Shown: in pieces, positions 42,384 to 50,493 of the stretch
Numbering within the stretch: the stretch's first letter is position 1
Layout of the letters: every line of letters begins with the position of its first letter
Assembly (NCBI GenBank): GCA_017459725.1
Contig: JAFUCL010000075.1
Coordinates: 62,001 to 126,000 of the forward strand
Length of the DNA stretch: 64,000 nucleotides
Direction of reading: 5' to 3'
Origin: Solobacterium sp.
GTDB lineage: Bacteria > Bacillota_I > Bacilli_A > Erysipelotrichales > Erysipelotrichaceae
Position numbers and translations under genes: made by a program
Notes under the pieces: model-generated
Told to the model about the DNA's origin: nothing
Seen by the model: only the letters and a program-made list of their open reading frames with translations
Database searches by the model: none

Positions 42384-43591
42384 AGCGCAATGCCTGTCTT
42401 TCTGCTGTAAAGCGCACGGTATGCCGCAAGCATATTCTCTTCCGTAAACTTATGTGCCTGCTGGATGCAGCGGCGGCGGTCAAAGGTCAATTCACCCTTC
42501 TGCATCTGCCCGACAATCTCCATGATCCGCTCAAGATCTCCCTTTTCCGCAATGGCACCGGTCAGAGGAGACAGCGACTCCGGAGAACCGCCGGTATTGT
42601 ATGTCACAACCGGCAGACCGCATGCCTGGGCTTCAAGATTCACGGTCGGGAACGTATCCTGATAGGTCAGATTCAGCATCACATCCGCTGCCGAATAAAT
42701 ACCCGCAAGCTCTTCCACACTGTCTGTATGCGATACACAGACCGTATTCACACCGGTAAACAGACGCTTCTGCGCCTCGCTTACACCAACAATAACAAGA
42801 TTCTGTCCGCTCTTCAGATTCTGCGACAGTCTCACTAAATCATCCAGACCTTTTTCCTTGGTCCAGCTGCCTGCCACGGCCAGAATCACAAACTGTTTCT
42901 CAAGACTCTCCTTTTTACGGAAACCGGTCTCCACCGGTTTGAAACGGGAAAGATTGATACCGGTATGGATGGTCTCAGCAGGATACTTGCTGAGGAAGCT
43001 CTCCCGGACAAGTCCTTCCAGCCAGAAAGACGGTGTAACGATCGTCATCTGACTTTCCGGAAGACTACCGAACACTTCCTTCTTCCTGGCATAGTTCTTC
43101 TTTACACCAAAGGGATTGAAGGTCGGGGGATACTGGCGCAGAGCACTGCAGTGCTCACAGCCTGTCTTCCACTTATCACAGCCGATGCCGTCAAAATGCG
43201 CACAGTGTCCGGTAAACGGCCAGCAGTCGTGGAATGTCCATACAACCGGAATCCCCGTCCTGCGCAGCCAGTCAAAAAGAACCTGTACGTTCAGATAATA
43301 TCCATGCAGATTATGAAGATGCACCAGATCGGGACGGAATGTTTCCAGATCCGTGATCATTTTTCTTGTTTCCTCAGCGTTGGCAAAGCCGTGCGCATCT
43401 GCCGCAAAGGTCTTCAGCGCATGTCTTACATTAGCGCCGAAACCCGAAATACGAAAAACATCGGCGTCGGTCAGGTTCTGCTTTCTTCCGTAGTAGATCC
43501 TTCCCTGCACCCCGGTCATGCCTGACAGCTGATATACGATACGTCCGGTACTGCCGTAGCCGGCAACCGAATTAATGAATGCAGCTTTCAC
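42380..43591 (-). CDS. GT4 family glycosyltransferase (WcaC/Bme6-like)
   Basis: A 403-residue GT-B enzyme beginning AAFINSVAGYGSTGRIVYQL, with HLHNLHGYYLNVQVLFDWLRRTGIPVVWTFHDCWPFTGHCAHF and a Cys/His cluster (CAHFDGIGCDKWKTGCEHC, about 134-152) typical of WcaC-like capsule glycosyltransferases and possibly metal binding. The donor domain ends in YQDTFPTVNLEAQACGLPVVTYNTGG. The start is GTG 43591, eight bases after AAGAGG. It is promoter-proximal in the 43591-37811 operon. Confidence 0.93.
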   Translation of the reverse strand: MKAAFINSVAGYGSTGRIVYQLSGMTGVQGRIYYGRKQNLTDADVFRISGFGANVRHALKTFAADAHGFANAEETRKMITDLETFRPDLVHLHNLHGYYLNVQVLFDWLRRTGIPVVWTFHDCWPFTGHCAHFDGIGCDKWKTGCEHCSALRQYPPTFNPFGVKKNYARKKEVFGSLPESQMTIVTPSFWLEGLVRESFLSKYPAETIHTGINLSRFKPVETGFRKKESLEKQFVILAVAGSWTKEKGLDDLVRLSQNLKSGQNLVIVGVSEAQKRLFTGVNTVCVSHTDSVEELAGIYSAADVMLNLTYQDTFPTVNLEAQACGLPVVTYNTGGSPESLSPLTGAIAEKGDLERIMEIVGQMQKGELTFDRRRCIQQAHKFTEENMLAAYRALYSRKTGIAL

Positions 43592-43636
43592 AAAACACCT
43601 CTTTGCATGCAGAACAGCAGGCTCTGCATTACAGAA

Positions 43637-43645
43637 ATTTTAACA
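43637..43645 (-). promoter_or_regulatory. Extended -10 promoter of the 43591-37811 operon
   Basis: TGTTAAAAT on the minus strand, 45 bases before the GTG start, just downstream of the terminator that ends the preceding operon. Confidence 0.5.
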
Positions 43646-43656
43646 TAGGACAGACA

Positions 43657-43681
43657 GAAAAGACAGGCTCACACCTGTCTT
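43657..43681 (-). terminator. Intrinsic terminator of the Nudix-terminated operon
   Basis: AAGACAGG (43660-43667) pairs with CCTGTCTT (43674-43681) across a 6-base loop; TTTTCTGTC follows on the minus strand. It lies about 5 bases after the Nudix stop codon. Confidence 0.75.
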
Positions 43682-43686
43682 CATGC

Positions 43687-44217
43687 CTACTTGTACGGAA
43701 CAGCCGGGGTTTCGGGAAAGCTGTATTCGCCATCCAGCCACCCGAGCAAAAAAGCCTTTGCCAGGGAATTCTTTCGTATCTTCTCCCTTGCTTCTTCATG
43801 TGTGAACCATGCCCAGCTGTCCACTTCTTCGTTGTTGTGCGGTTCTCCCTTCACCCTGACCGTGAAATTCAGCATCAGCGTATTGGAAGGCGCATAGTAA
43901 TGGCTGTGGTTGAACTTCAGGGAGATCACCTCAAGGTCCATTTCTTCCTTCACTTCACGCACCACCGTGTCTTCGGCATCCTCGCCCTTGTTCACATAAC
44001 CGGCAACCAGAATGTATTCATCCCCGCCGTACTGCCGGATCATGAGTATCTTGTCTCCCGTTTCATTCTCCACGATCATGGATACACCGGTATTGAAGAC
44101 CGGAAAACGGAAGTCTCCGCAGGTGCTGCAGAAAGGAATCATCCCTTCGTTCTCCAGATATTTCGGTATGAGTCTGGTACCGCAGTGCATGCAGTAGTTC
44201 ATCTCAGGCAGTTTCAT
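43687..44217 (-). CDS. Nudix hydrolase with zinc ribbon
   Basis: 176 residues. An N-terminal zinc ribbon (CMHC at 9-12 and CSTC at about 30-33) is followed by a Nudix fold with the box GYVNKGEDAEDTVVREVKEEMDLEV (about 73-97). Its last Gly is replaced by Asp, but REVKEE is intact. The layout resembles a short NudC-type enzyme that hydrolyses NADH, ADP-sugars or other nucleoside diphosphate derivatives. It overlaps the PLP decarboxylase gene by 4 bases at the end of the ligase/carrier operon. It may clean up an adenylated or CoA by-product of that pathway, or simply ride along. Confidence 0.9.
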   Translation of the reverse strand: MKLPEMNYCMHCGTRLIPKYLENEGMIPFCSTCGDFRFPVFNTGVSMIVENETGDKILMIRQYGGDEYILVAGYVNKGEDAEDTVVREVKEEMDLEVISLKFNHSHYYAPSNTLMLNFTVRVKGEPHNNEEVDSWAWFTHEEAREKIRKNSLAKAFLLGWLDGEYSFPETPAVPYK

Positions 44218-45395
44218 ATGTTTTCCTCCGGACAGTTAAACGGGTTCAGCTGTATTCTTCTGCGCACACACCGCAGATCATCACCGCAGCTGATCCACAC
44301 TTCAGGCAGATCCCTGCTCAGCAGCATGGCAATGCCTTCACTGACGGAATATGCACCGCAGCGCTTAAAGACAAGAATATCCCCTGCTTTTGGATCACAC
44401 AGCGGCAGGTTTCTCACAATCACATCGGCTGTAGTGCAGAGAGAACCGCAGACCGTATACACTTCCGTATCCTCTGCACGCTCATCCGTGTACAGATGCT
44501 CATACGGAGGTATCTGCATCCCCTTCAGCTGGCCGTCATACTTGACCTGGTGAATACCGCCGTCACAGATCAGATAATTGATTCCGCCGCTGCTCTTACG
44601 GTCAGCGACAGAAGTCAGATAGTATCCGCATGGTGCCGCAAAGAATCTGCCCATCTCAATGGAGAGATGTGTCTTTTCCGCAAGACGCAGAAGTCCCACA
44701 GCAGCTTCCCGCAGCAGGTTCTCTTCAAGCTCTGCACCGTTTTCCTTGAAATACTCAATGCCGAAGCCGGTGCCGTATTCCACCATCTCCGCCGTATATC
44801 CGCATGTCTCACGCAGCTCATCCAGATACGCAGAAAGCATCTCCGTCTCATCAATTACTGTCTGCGCCTTTTTCTTCATGGTTCCGGTGAAATAGTGTAT
44901 ACCCGCAAAATGCACGCCCTGCCAGTTGTCTCTGTGGGCAAGAATATCCGTTACTTCACTGCGGTCCATGCCGAACTGACTGTCGCCGGCCAGACGCAGC
45001 AATACCTTCAGGGTATCCCCGCGCTTTACGGCTTCTGCACTGATGCGGGTAAGATGCAGAAGGCTTTCAGCAGTGATGTAATCAGCTCCATAGGCTGCCG
45101 CTTCCGCAATATCTGCAGCTGTTTTGTTCACGCCGGAAAAGATGATTTTCTTACCCGGAATACCTGTCCGCTTACAGATCTCAAGCTCACCCGGACTGCA
45201 TACTTCCACATGTGAAAAGACATCAGGAAGCACTGCCAGCAGAAACGGATTGGCCTTGATGGAATAGCAGAGATCAATCCCTTCCCCGAGCACGCTCTGT
45301 ACTAAACCGGCACGCGCTTTGAATTCATCCGCATCAAACACATACGCAGGTGTCTGCAGACAGGCTGCTGCTTTTTTCAGCGCATCCCTGTTCAT
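44214..45395 (-). CDS. Fold-type III PLP-dependent decarboxylase (LysA/BtrK-like)
   Basis: 393 residues with alanine-racemase-type barrel and C-terminal beta domain. The PLP lysine is Lys47 in CYSIKANP. EVCSPGELE, DSQFGMD (138-144), IHYFTGT (166-172), EMGR (247-250, phosphate loop, usually EPGR) and GSLC (317-320, the catalytic Cys from the partner subunit) followed by GAYS (347-350) are the marks of the DAP/ornithine decarboxylase group. It is coupled by 4-base overlaps to a carrier protein and a Nudix gene and lies two genes from an adenylating ligase. This is the arrangement of butirosin BtrK with BtrI and BtrJ, where BtrK decarboxylates a carrier-bound glutamyl group. A free amino-acid decarboxylase is the alternative; lysine biosynthesis is unlikely from context. 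Confidence 0.9.
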   Translation of the reverse strand: MNRDALKKAAACLQTPAYVFDADEFKARAGLVQSVLGEGIDLCYSIKANPFLLAVLPDVFSHVEVCSPGELEICKRTGIPGKKIIFSGVNKTAADIAEAAAYGADYITAESLLHLTRISAEAVKRGDTLKVLLRLAGDSQFGMDRSEVTDILAHRDNWQGVHFAGIHYFTGTMKKKAQTVIDETEMLSAYLDELRETCGYTAEMVEYGTGFGIEYFKENGAELEENLLREAAVGLLRLAEKTHLSIEMGRFFAAPCGYYLTSVADRKSSGGINYLICDGGIHQVKYDGQLKGMQIPPYEHLYTDERAEDTEVYTVCGSLCTTADVIVRNLPLCDPKAGDILVFKRCGAYSVSEGIAMLLSRDLPEVWISCGDDLRCVRRRIQLNPFNCPEENI

Positions 45396-45616
45396 TTCTT
45401 CAGCCGGTTGATCATCGCCAGCATTGCTTCGGCGGAATTGAAGTTTTCCGGCACCAGATCTGCCGGTTTGACGGTTACCCCGTAGTGCTCATCAAAAGCA
45501 CTGACGATGGCAATCATGTCAAAGGAATCCAGAATCTGATCATCGATCAGCGCAGTTTCACCGGCAAAATCCACATCCGGGCGGATCTCGCCGAGTACCT
45601 TCAGCAATTCTTCCAT
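45392..45616 (-). CDS. Acyl/aminoacyl carrier protein
   Basis: A 74-residue four-helix carrier. The phosphopantetheine attachment Ser31 lies in LDSFD, a DltC-like DSF variant of the usual DSL. Acidic helices surround it (IRPDVDF, SAFDEHYGV). It would hold the acyl or aminoacyl group activated by the ligase upstream as a thioester for the decarboxylase and the MBOAT. It starts two bases after the ligase stop and overlaps the decarboxylase start by 4 bases. No phosphopantetheinyl transferase is nearby. Confidence 0.93.
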   Translation of the reverse strand: MEELLKVLGEIRPDVDFAGETALIDDQILDSFDMIAIVSAFDEHYGVTVKPADLVPENFNSAEAMLAMINRLKK

Positions 45617-45618
45617 AT

Positions 45619-47127
45619 TTACTGTCCTTTCAGAATTTCTCTCAGTTTACTCATATCGGTCTTCCCGTTGGGAAGCTTTGGAATCTCTTCCAGCTGGGTG
45701 ACTTTGCGCGGCACCATAAAGGCCGGGAAGTCCTTACGGAACGCTTTGGCAATATCACTCTTCAGGGCCGTACCCGCATAGGCAAGACACAGTACTTCCT
45801 TCTCCCTGTCGTAATACGCATAGCAGCCCTCCACTCCGTCAATTCTACCGGCCGCACCTTCGATCTCATCGAGTTCAATGCGGTGGCCGAAATGCTTGAC
45901 CTGTCTGTCCATGCGTCCGTGGAACTCCAGCAGACCATCCTCACGGTATCTGCCGTAGTCACCTGTCCTGTACAGGCGCTTACCCGGATCACGGGGATCG
46001 GCGATATAGGACAATGCCGTGCGCTCGGGATCCTTGTAGTAACCGATGGTCACACCGGGACCGCCTACACAGATTTCTGCCGTTTCACCGGGTTCTGCTT
46101 CACTGCCGTCTTCCCGGCGCAGGAAAATCGTATAGTTCCGGTAAGGCACACCGATCGGCAGGACTTCATCTTCCGCCACAACATGATCCACTTCATAGTA
46201 TGTGCAGGAAGCGGTTGCCTCCGTCGGTCCGTACTGGTTGATAAATCTGGTACGTGGCAGATGTTCCTGGTACTGTCTCAGTACCTTTCCCGGCATCACC
46301 GAACCGCTGAAGAGAATCGTCTTCAGCTGCACGGGCAGATCCTCAGGCTTGCAGTCAAACGCCTTCAGTCTGGCCAGTGTTTCCAGACCGGCCGCACTCC
46401 AGCAGAGAATCGTCACACCATTGCGGATCAGCGTACGGAACAGCAAAGACGGCATCGCAAATTCCTTCTTCGGCAGGATCACCGTCTTACATCCGGTCAG
46501 GAACGGAATATAAATATCACGGATAGCGGCAATATAGTCAAGCGGTGCCTGGTTGCCGAGCACATCGTCTTCTTTCACATCAAGCACTTCACAGACCGCG
46601 TCAATGTAGTTCATCACGCTCTCCTGTCCGGTCAGCACGCCTTTCGGCACACCGCTCGAACCGGAAGTAAACAGCACATAGAGCGGATCGGAACCGTCAT
46701 AGTGCGCCGTACGGGCACGGATAACTTCTTCATCCGCCGTTCCTTCCGAGAGCTCTTCCAGTGACAGCAGTTTTCCGCTGTATCCGCATTCCTCCGCCGT
46801 CTTCCGGAATTCCGCATCGGTAATCAGCACTGAGGGATTCAGCAGACTGAGTATCTTACTGATTCTGGAAACCGGCATTTCACCGTCAATCGGTGCATAA
46901 TAACAGCCCGCATACACAATGCCCAGATACCCGGCAATCGTTCCCGTATGGCGTCCGGAAAGAATCGCAGCCGGCTCACCCGGTTTCAAATATGCACTGA
47001 GATTGGACGCAATCACCTTTGCTTTGCCCAGGATATCCTTGAAGGATACTTCCGTATCCCCATCAATATATGCCGTACAGCTGTTGTCCTTCTGCTTTTC
47101 CAGATAATCGATAATCGTTCTGCTCAT
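45619..47127 (-). CDS. AMP-forming adenylating ligase (DltA-like, A-domain family)
   Basis: 502 residues from the ATG at 47127 (GAGG seven bases upstream; a frame from 47160 adds 11 residues). Motifs in order: LFTSGSSGVPKG (A3), NQAPLDYIAAIRD (A4 region), INQYGPTEAT (A5), LYRTGDYG (A7), GRMDRQVKHFGHRIEL (A8) and LPNGKTD (A10). It activates a carboxylate as the adenylate and loads the downstream carrier protein. In amino-acid A-domains the A4 motif reads FDxSxxD and its first Asp binds the substrate amino group; here that position is Ile199. The substrate is therefore probably not a simple alpha-amino acid bound in the D-alanine manner. A TATAAT at 47159 may give this half of the operon its own promoter. 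Confidence 0.93.
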   Translation of the reverse strand: MSRTIIDYLEKQKDNSCTAYIDGDTEVSFKDILGKAKVIASNLSAYLKPGEPAAILSGRHTGTIAGYLGIVYAGCYYAPIDGEMPVSRISKILSLLNPSVLITDAEFRKTAEECGYSGKLLSLEELSEGTADEEVIRARTAHYDGSDPLYVLFTSGSSGVPKGVLTGQESVMNYIDAVCEVLDVKEDDVLGNQAPLDYIAAIRDIYIPFLTGCKTVILPKKEFAMPSLLFRTLIRNGVTILCWSAAGLETLARLKAFDCKPEDLPVQLKTILFSGSVMPGKVLRQYQEHLPRTRFINQYGPTEATASCTYYEVDHVVAEDEVLPIGVPYRNYTIFLRREDGSEAEPGETAEICVGGPGVTIGYYKDPERTALSYIADPRDPGKRLYRTGDYGRYREDGLLEFHGRMDRQVKHFGHRIELDEIEGAAGRIDGVEGCYAYYDREKEVLCLAYAGTALKSDIAKAFRKDFPAFMVPRKVTQLEEIPKLPNGKTDMSKLREILKGQ

Positions 47128-47158
47128 ATTTGCCTCACTTTGATGCTTCATGTGTTCC

Positions 47159-47164
47159 ATTATA
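47159..47164 (-). promoter_or_regulatory. Possible internal -10 before the ligase gene
   Basis: TATAAT on the minus strand, just after the stop of the DltD-like gene and 31 bases before the ligase ATG. It would let the ligase, carrier, decarboxylase and Nudix genes be expressed apart from the MBOAT half. Confidence 0.4.
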
Positions 47165-47169
47165 CAGTG

Positions 47170-48504
47170 TCAGCGGTAATTGCGTACGGTCTGTGTATAA
47201 TACCGCACGGCACTTTCCCCTTTGACCCTTGCTTCAACACGGATATCCCATGTCCCGGTTCCCGGCTGGATGCCGCAGGCATCCGCAACCGAAAAGTCCT
47301 TTACGACCGTCCATTCTTCCGTACCGCTTTCCCGGATCAGATACCGGTATTCGCATTCCACATTACTGCCGGTCCATGCAAAAGCCTGGATCAGATATCC
47401 CTGGGAAGCTTCCTTCAGGTCAAAATCAACACTGCTTATTGTCTTGATTGACGCAAGATACGCTTCCGGAGTCCGGAAGAGATCTTTGTATCCGCCGCTG
47501 CGGAAATACGGAATCAGCTCAGCCAGCGAAGCCGAGAATACCTCAGCACCGTCATAGCAGAGATGATCATAATCATGGTAGTACTCCTCTTTTGCCTCAT
47601 ACAGCTCCGGCACGGCCAGACTGAAATCGACATACGGCACTTCATATTCCGCAAACAGGTCTTCCAGCACCTGCATCTTCTCGAAATACCACGGTCCGTA
47701 GCTCACTACGTCAAACACCGGCTTCGGTGTATTCACCACATACAGCCGCACATCATTCTCACGGCACATCCTGGCAATGTCTTTCAGCGACTGCAGCGCC
47801 GGCGGATAGAAATCCTCGTTGAAATAACCGATGGATGTCTTTTTGCCGACATCGTTGTAGTCAAGCATACCGTCGTAGGCCTGGAAGCCGCTGTTGTAAT
47901 ACCGGGATGTCGGTGAGTGTATATTCAGGGATTCTGACGGTGCAGTCCCTTTGATCTTCTCAATGACATTCTTGATGATTTCGGTTGGACGCAGGAAGGT
48001 ATGATTGACCGACCACGGTGCCCAGCAGGACAGCGCTTCCGCCGTACGGAAATGATCCCGGGTCGAGAAGAAGCGCAGATCCGCCCTGATATCGTCAAGC
48101 AGAGGCACGGCATCCTTGTACGCCGCGTTGAAGGCAATCTGTGAAGCAAGACTCTGCAGGTTGCCGAGCGAACTGTAGTTCACCGCATACACGATCTCCT
48201 TGGGATGCTTATACCGGATCAGATACTCCACCAGCATGGCCGTGCTTTCGGGAGACTGTCCGGCCGTACCGGCATTGTATACGGATATACCGAGCTTCTC
48301 CGCAAGAATACCCGGATCGATATTCATCTCGGCAAGCGAAGAGCCGACAATGACCATATCAATATCATCCCGCTCCTGCAGTTCGGTAAAGGTAATACGC
48401 GCCGATCCATAGTTCGGGGACAAAACAAAATCCATGGCCTGGTTGCACAGAACGACTGCACACACCGCCAGCAGCACCTTCAGCAGTTTCCTAGAAATTC
48501 GCAT
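47170..48504 (-). CDS. DltD-like SGNH acyl-transfer protein
   Basis: A 444-residue membrane-anchored extracytoplasmic protein. One N-terminal helix (about 5-25) precedes the SGNH domain with IVGSSLAEMNI (nucleophile Ser near 53), NAGTAGQSPES and the C-terminal YDHLCYDGAEVF carrying the Asp/His pair. After about residue 360 comes a beta-sandwich module with YRYLIRESGTEEWTVVKDF and a W-D-I-R-V stretch, like a three-tyrosine or fibronectin-type carbohydrate-binding domain. It should take the acyl group delivered by the MBOAT protein and place it on the polymer. Start is ATG 48504, after AGGAGG; it overlaps the MBOAT end by 14 bases. Confidence 0.87.
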   Translation of the reverse strand: MRISRKLLKVLLAVCAVVLCNQAMDFVLSPNYGSARITFTELQERDDIDMVIVGSSLAEMNIDPGILAEKLGISVYNAGTAGQSPESTAMLVEYLIRYKHPKEIVYAVNYSSLGNLQSLASQIAFNAAYKDAVPLLDDIRADLRFFSTRDHFRTAEALSCWAPWSVNHTFLRPTEIIKNVIEKIKGTAPSESLNIHSPTSRYYNSGFQAYDGMLDYNDVGKKTSIGYFNEDFYPPALQSLKDIARMCRENDVRLYVVNTPKPVFDVVSYGPWYFEKMQVLEDLFAEYEVPYVDFSLAVPELYEAKEEYYHDYDHLCYDGAEVFSASLAELIPYFRSGGYKDLFRTPEAYLASIKTISSVDFDLKEASQGYLIQAFAWTGSNVECEYRYLIRESGTEEWTVVKDFSVADACGIQPGTGTWDIRVEARVKGESAVRYYTQTVRNYR

Positions 48505-49969
48505 ACATGAAACCTCCTGCTTCCGCCGCAAACGGGAAAGCCATCAGCACCAGCAGCGCACAGAAAAGATACAGACAAAGACGCAGAACCGCCGGTTTCT
48601 TCAGCAGTCCTTCGCGCACATCCACGCCTCTTTCCTGCAGAAGACTGACCACAAACACAATTAACAGAGCCACCGCCGCAATCATGTAATTCTCTCGCCG
48701 GTAAGGAATCTGGTAAATCAGAATATCCCCGGCAAAGGCAGAGGCACGGAATCTGGTGAAGGTATTGCGCAGACAGATGAATGAATCACGCACATCGGTG
48801 ATGGCATCAAAGTACCAGCCGATATTGACAATAATGAAAGTACGCAGCGTACGGAACAGACGTATCCCCGCGCCCTTCTTCGGCAGGTTCACCTTCCTGT
48901 ACAGAGGCGCCATACAGTCACTGACGGCAATCACCAGACCGTTGAACAAGCCCCAGACCAGGAAATGCAGATCCGCCCCATGCCACAGACCGACCAGGAA
49001 GAATACGGCAATATTGGCAGCCCCTGCCGGCAGTGAACGTGACCACTGCATGCCGAACTTCCTGCGCAGATGCTGGGTCCATTTCCGCATGGGTTTGGAC
49101 AGAGCCAGCGGATAGAACACATAATCCTTCATCCAGGCGCCGAGCGAAATGTGCCACCTGCGCCAGAAATCCGCAAGACTCACCGCAAAATACGGCTGCC
49201 GGAAGTTTTCACTCATCTCTATGCCGAACAGCTCCGAAACACCCATGACCATATCAATGCCGCCGGAGAAATCCGTATACTGCTGAAAGGAATACACCAG
49301 AATACCGAACACAACCACACATCCGGAAATATCCCCGTCCACCTGTGTGAAGATATGGGAAACGGTAGCTGCCAGCATATTCGCAACCGCATACTTCTTC
49401 AGCACACCGTAGCCGTACCGCATGAGACCTTTGCGGAAGAGCCGGCTGTCAAACTTACGGCTTCTGAAGAACTGCGGTGCCATGGCGCCGAAGCGGTTGA
49501 TCGGTCCCTGCAATAACTGCGGAAACCAGCTTAAAAACAGCAGGTATTTCCAGAAGCTTCCGGCCGCCTCCTGTTTCCCGTTGTATGTATCAAGGAGATA
49601 GGAAACGGACTGGAATGTATAGTACGAAAGACCGAGCGGAATCACCCATCCCGACCAGCGTCTGAAAAGACCGGTATATTTAAACAAACCGAGAATCAGG
49701 AAATGCAGCAGAAGCACTCCCACCATGACCCTTTTCTTATTCTCTGCGGAAACACCGGGTTCTGCGAAGATATGCGACGCACGGTAACATGCCGCCGAAA
49801 CAGCCAGCAGAAAGACCACATACGGAAGCCCTGCCCAGGTGTAAAAGAAAAGACTCGCGCACAGCAGGATCACCCACTGAAAACGCGGGAAGAGTTTTTC
49901 CGCCGCGTAATAACAGATCAGCACTGCCGCAAGAAACAGCAGAAACTGCATTGAATACAGCTCAGGCAT
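48491..49969 (-). CDS. MBOAT acyltransferase (DltB/AlgI family)
   Basis: A 492-residue polytopic enzyme with about 11 membrane segments. Signatures: LGLSYYTFQSVSYLLDTYNG, FPQLLQGPINRFG, QQYTDFSGGIDMVMGVSELFG, DFWRRWHISLGAWMKDYVFYPL and VGLWHGADLHFLVWGLFNG with the catalytic His. In DltB this protein receives D-alanine from the DltC carrier and transfers it outward. Here the neighbouring ligase, carrier and decarboxylase suggest a different aminoacyl or acyl donor. Start overlaps the acetyltransferase stop (TAATG). Confidence 0.95.
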   Translation of the reverse strand: MPELYSMQFLLFLAAVLICYYAAEKLFPRFQWVILLCASLFFYTWAGLPYVVFLLAVSAACYRASHIFAEPGVSAENKKRVMVGVLLLHFLILGLFKYTGLFRRWSGWVIPLGLSYYTFQSVSYLLDTYNGKQEAAGSFWKYLLFLSWFPQLLQGPINRFGAMAPQFFRSRKFDSRLFRKGLMRYGYGVLKKYAVANMLAATVSHIFTQVDGDISGCVVVFGILVYSFQQYTDFSGGIDMVMGVSELFGIEMSENFRQPYFAVSLADFWRRWHISLGAWMKDYVFYPLALSKPMRKWTQHLRRKFGMQWSRSLPAGAANIAVFFLVGLWHGADLHFLVWGLFNGLVIAVSDCMAPLYRKVNLPKKGAGIRLFRTLRTFIIVNIGWYFDAITDVRDSFICLRNTFTRFRASAFAGDILIYQIPYRRENYMIAAVALLIVFVVSLLQERGVDVREGLLKKPAVLRLCLYLFCALLVLMAFPFAAEAGGFMYANF

Positions 49970-50493
49970 TATTCATCCTCCGGAAATCTGCGGCGGATCA
50001 CCCTGGCCGGGTTGCCGGCTGCGATCGTATACGGAGGCACATCCTTTGTCACCACCGAACCGGCACCGACAACAGCACCTCTGCCGATTGTCACACCCTT
50101 GAGTATCACAGCATTGGCCCCAATCCAGTTATCCCCTTCAAAAACTACATCCTGATCATCTTCCGGACGCTTGTCCTCCGCCTTTACTTCATCCAGCAGT
50201 TTTCCCTTGATGTCCGTACGGTGATTGCCGGTCACGACCGTTACCCGCGGACCGAACATCACATGGTCACCGACGATGATCTTCGCAGCTGCGGAAAGAA
50301 ACAAAGACTCGCTGCCGAAGGAAACGTGGCTGCCGACTTCCATGTTCTCATAGGAAAAGGTATTTCTGTATCCGGTGCTGACATCCTCACCGCATCTGGC
50401 AAAAAGCTGCTTAGCCCAGGCCGAGCGGATCTTCACACCGAGATTCCTGCATTTCCATCCTGCTTTATATAACAACTGTGCTGGTTTCATCAT
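49969..50493 (-). CDS. Hexapeptide-repeat O-acetyltransferase (WcaF/NodL type)
   Basis: 174 residues. A left-handed beta-helix is visible as repeats such as [31 protein letters not shown] and [50 protein letters not shown]. The catalytic His lies in TGNHR. It transfers acetyl from acetyl-CoA to a sugar or lipid-linked saccharide in the cytoplasm. It overlaps the upstream GT4 by 4 bases and the MBOAT start by one. This cytoplasmic acetylation is distinct from the membrane MBOAT step. Confidence 0.94.
   Translation of the reverse strand: MMKPAQLLYKAGWKCRNLGVKIRSAWAKQLFARCGEDVSTGYRNTFSYENMEVGSHVSFGSESLFLSAAAKIIVGDHVMFGPRVTVVTGNHRTDIKGKLLDEVKAEDKRPEDDQDVVFEGDNWIGANAVILKGVTIGRGAVVGAGSVVTKDVPPYTIAAGNPARVIRRRFPEDE

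Noticed and set aside
44214-45395. Lysine-biosynthesis diaminopimelate decarboxylase (lysA)
   Set aside because: The family fits, but the gene is coupled to a carrier protein and ligase with no lysine genes near, so a carrier-linked role is better supported.
45392-49969. Standard D-alanylation (dltABCD) operon
   Set aside because: The A4 Asp is missing in the ligase, a PLP decarboxylase and an acetyltransferase are inserted, and the gene order differs from dltABCD.
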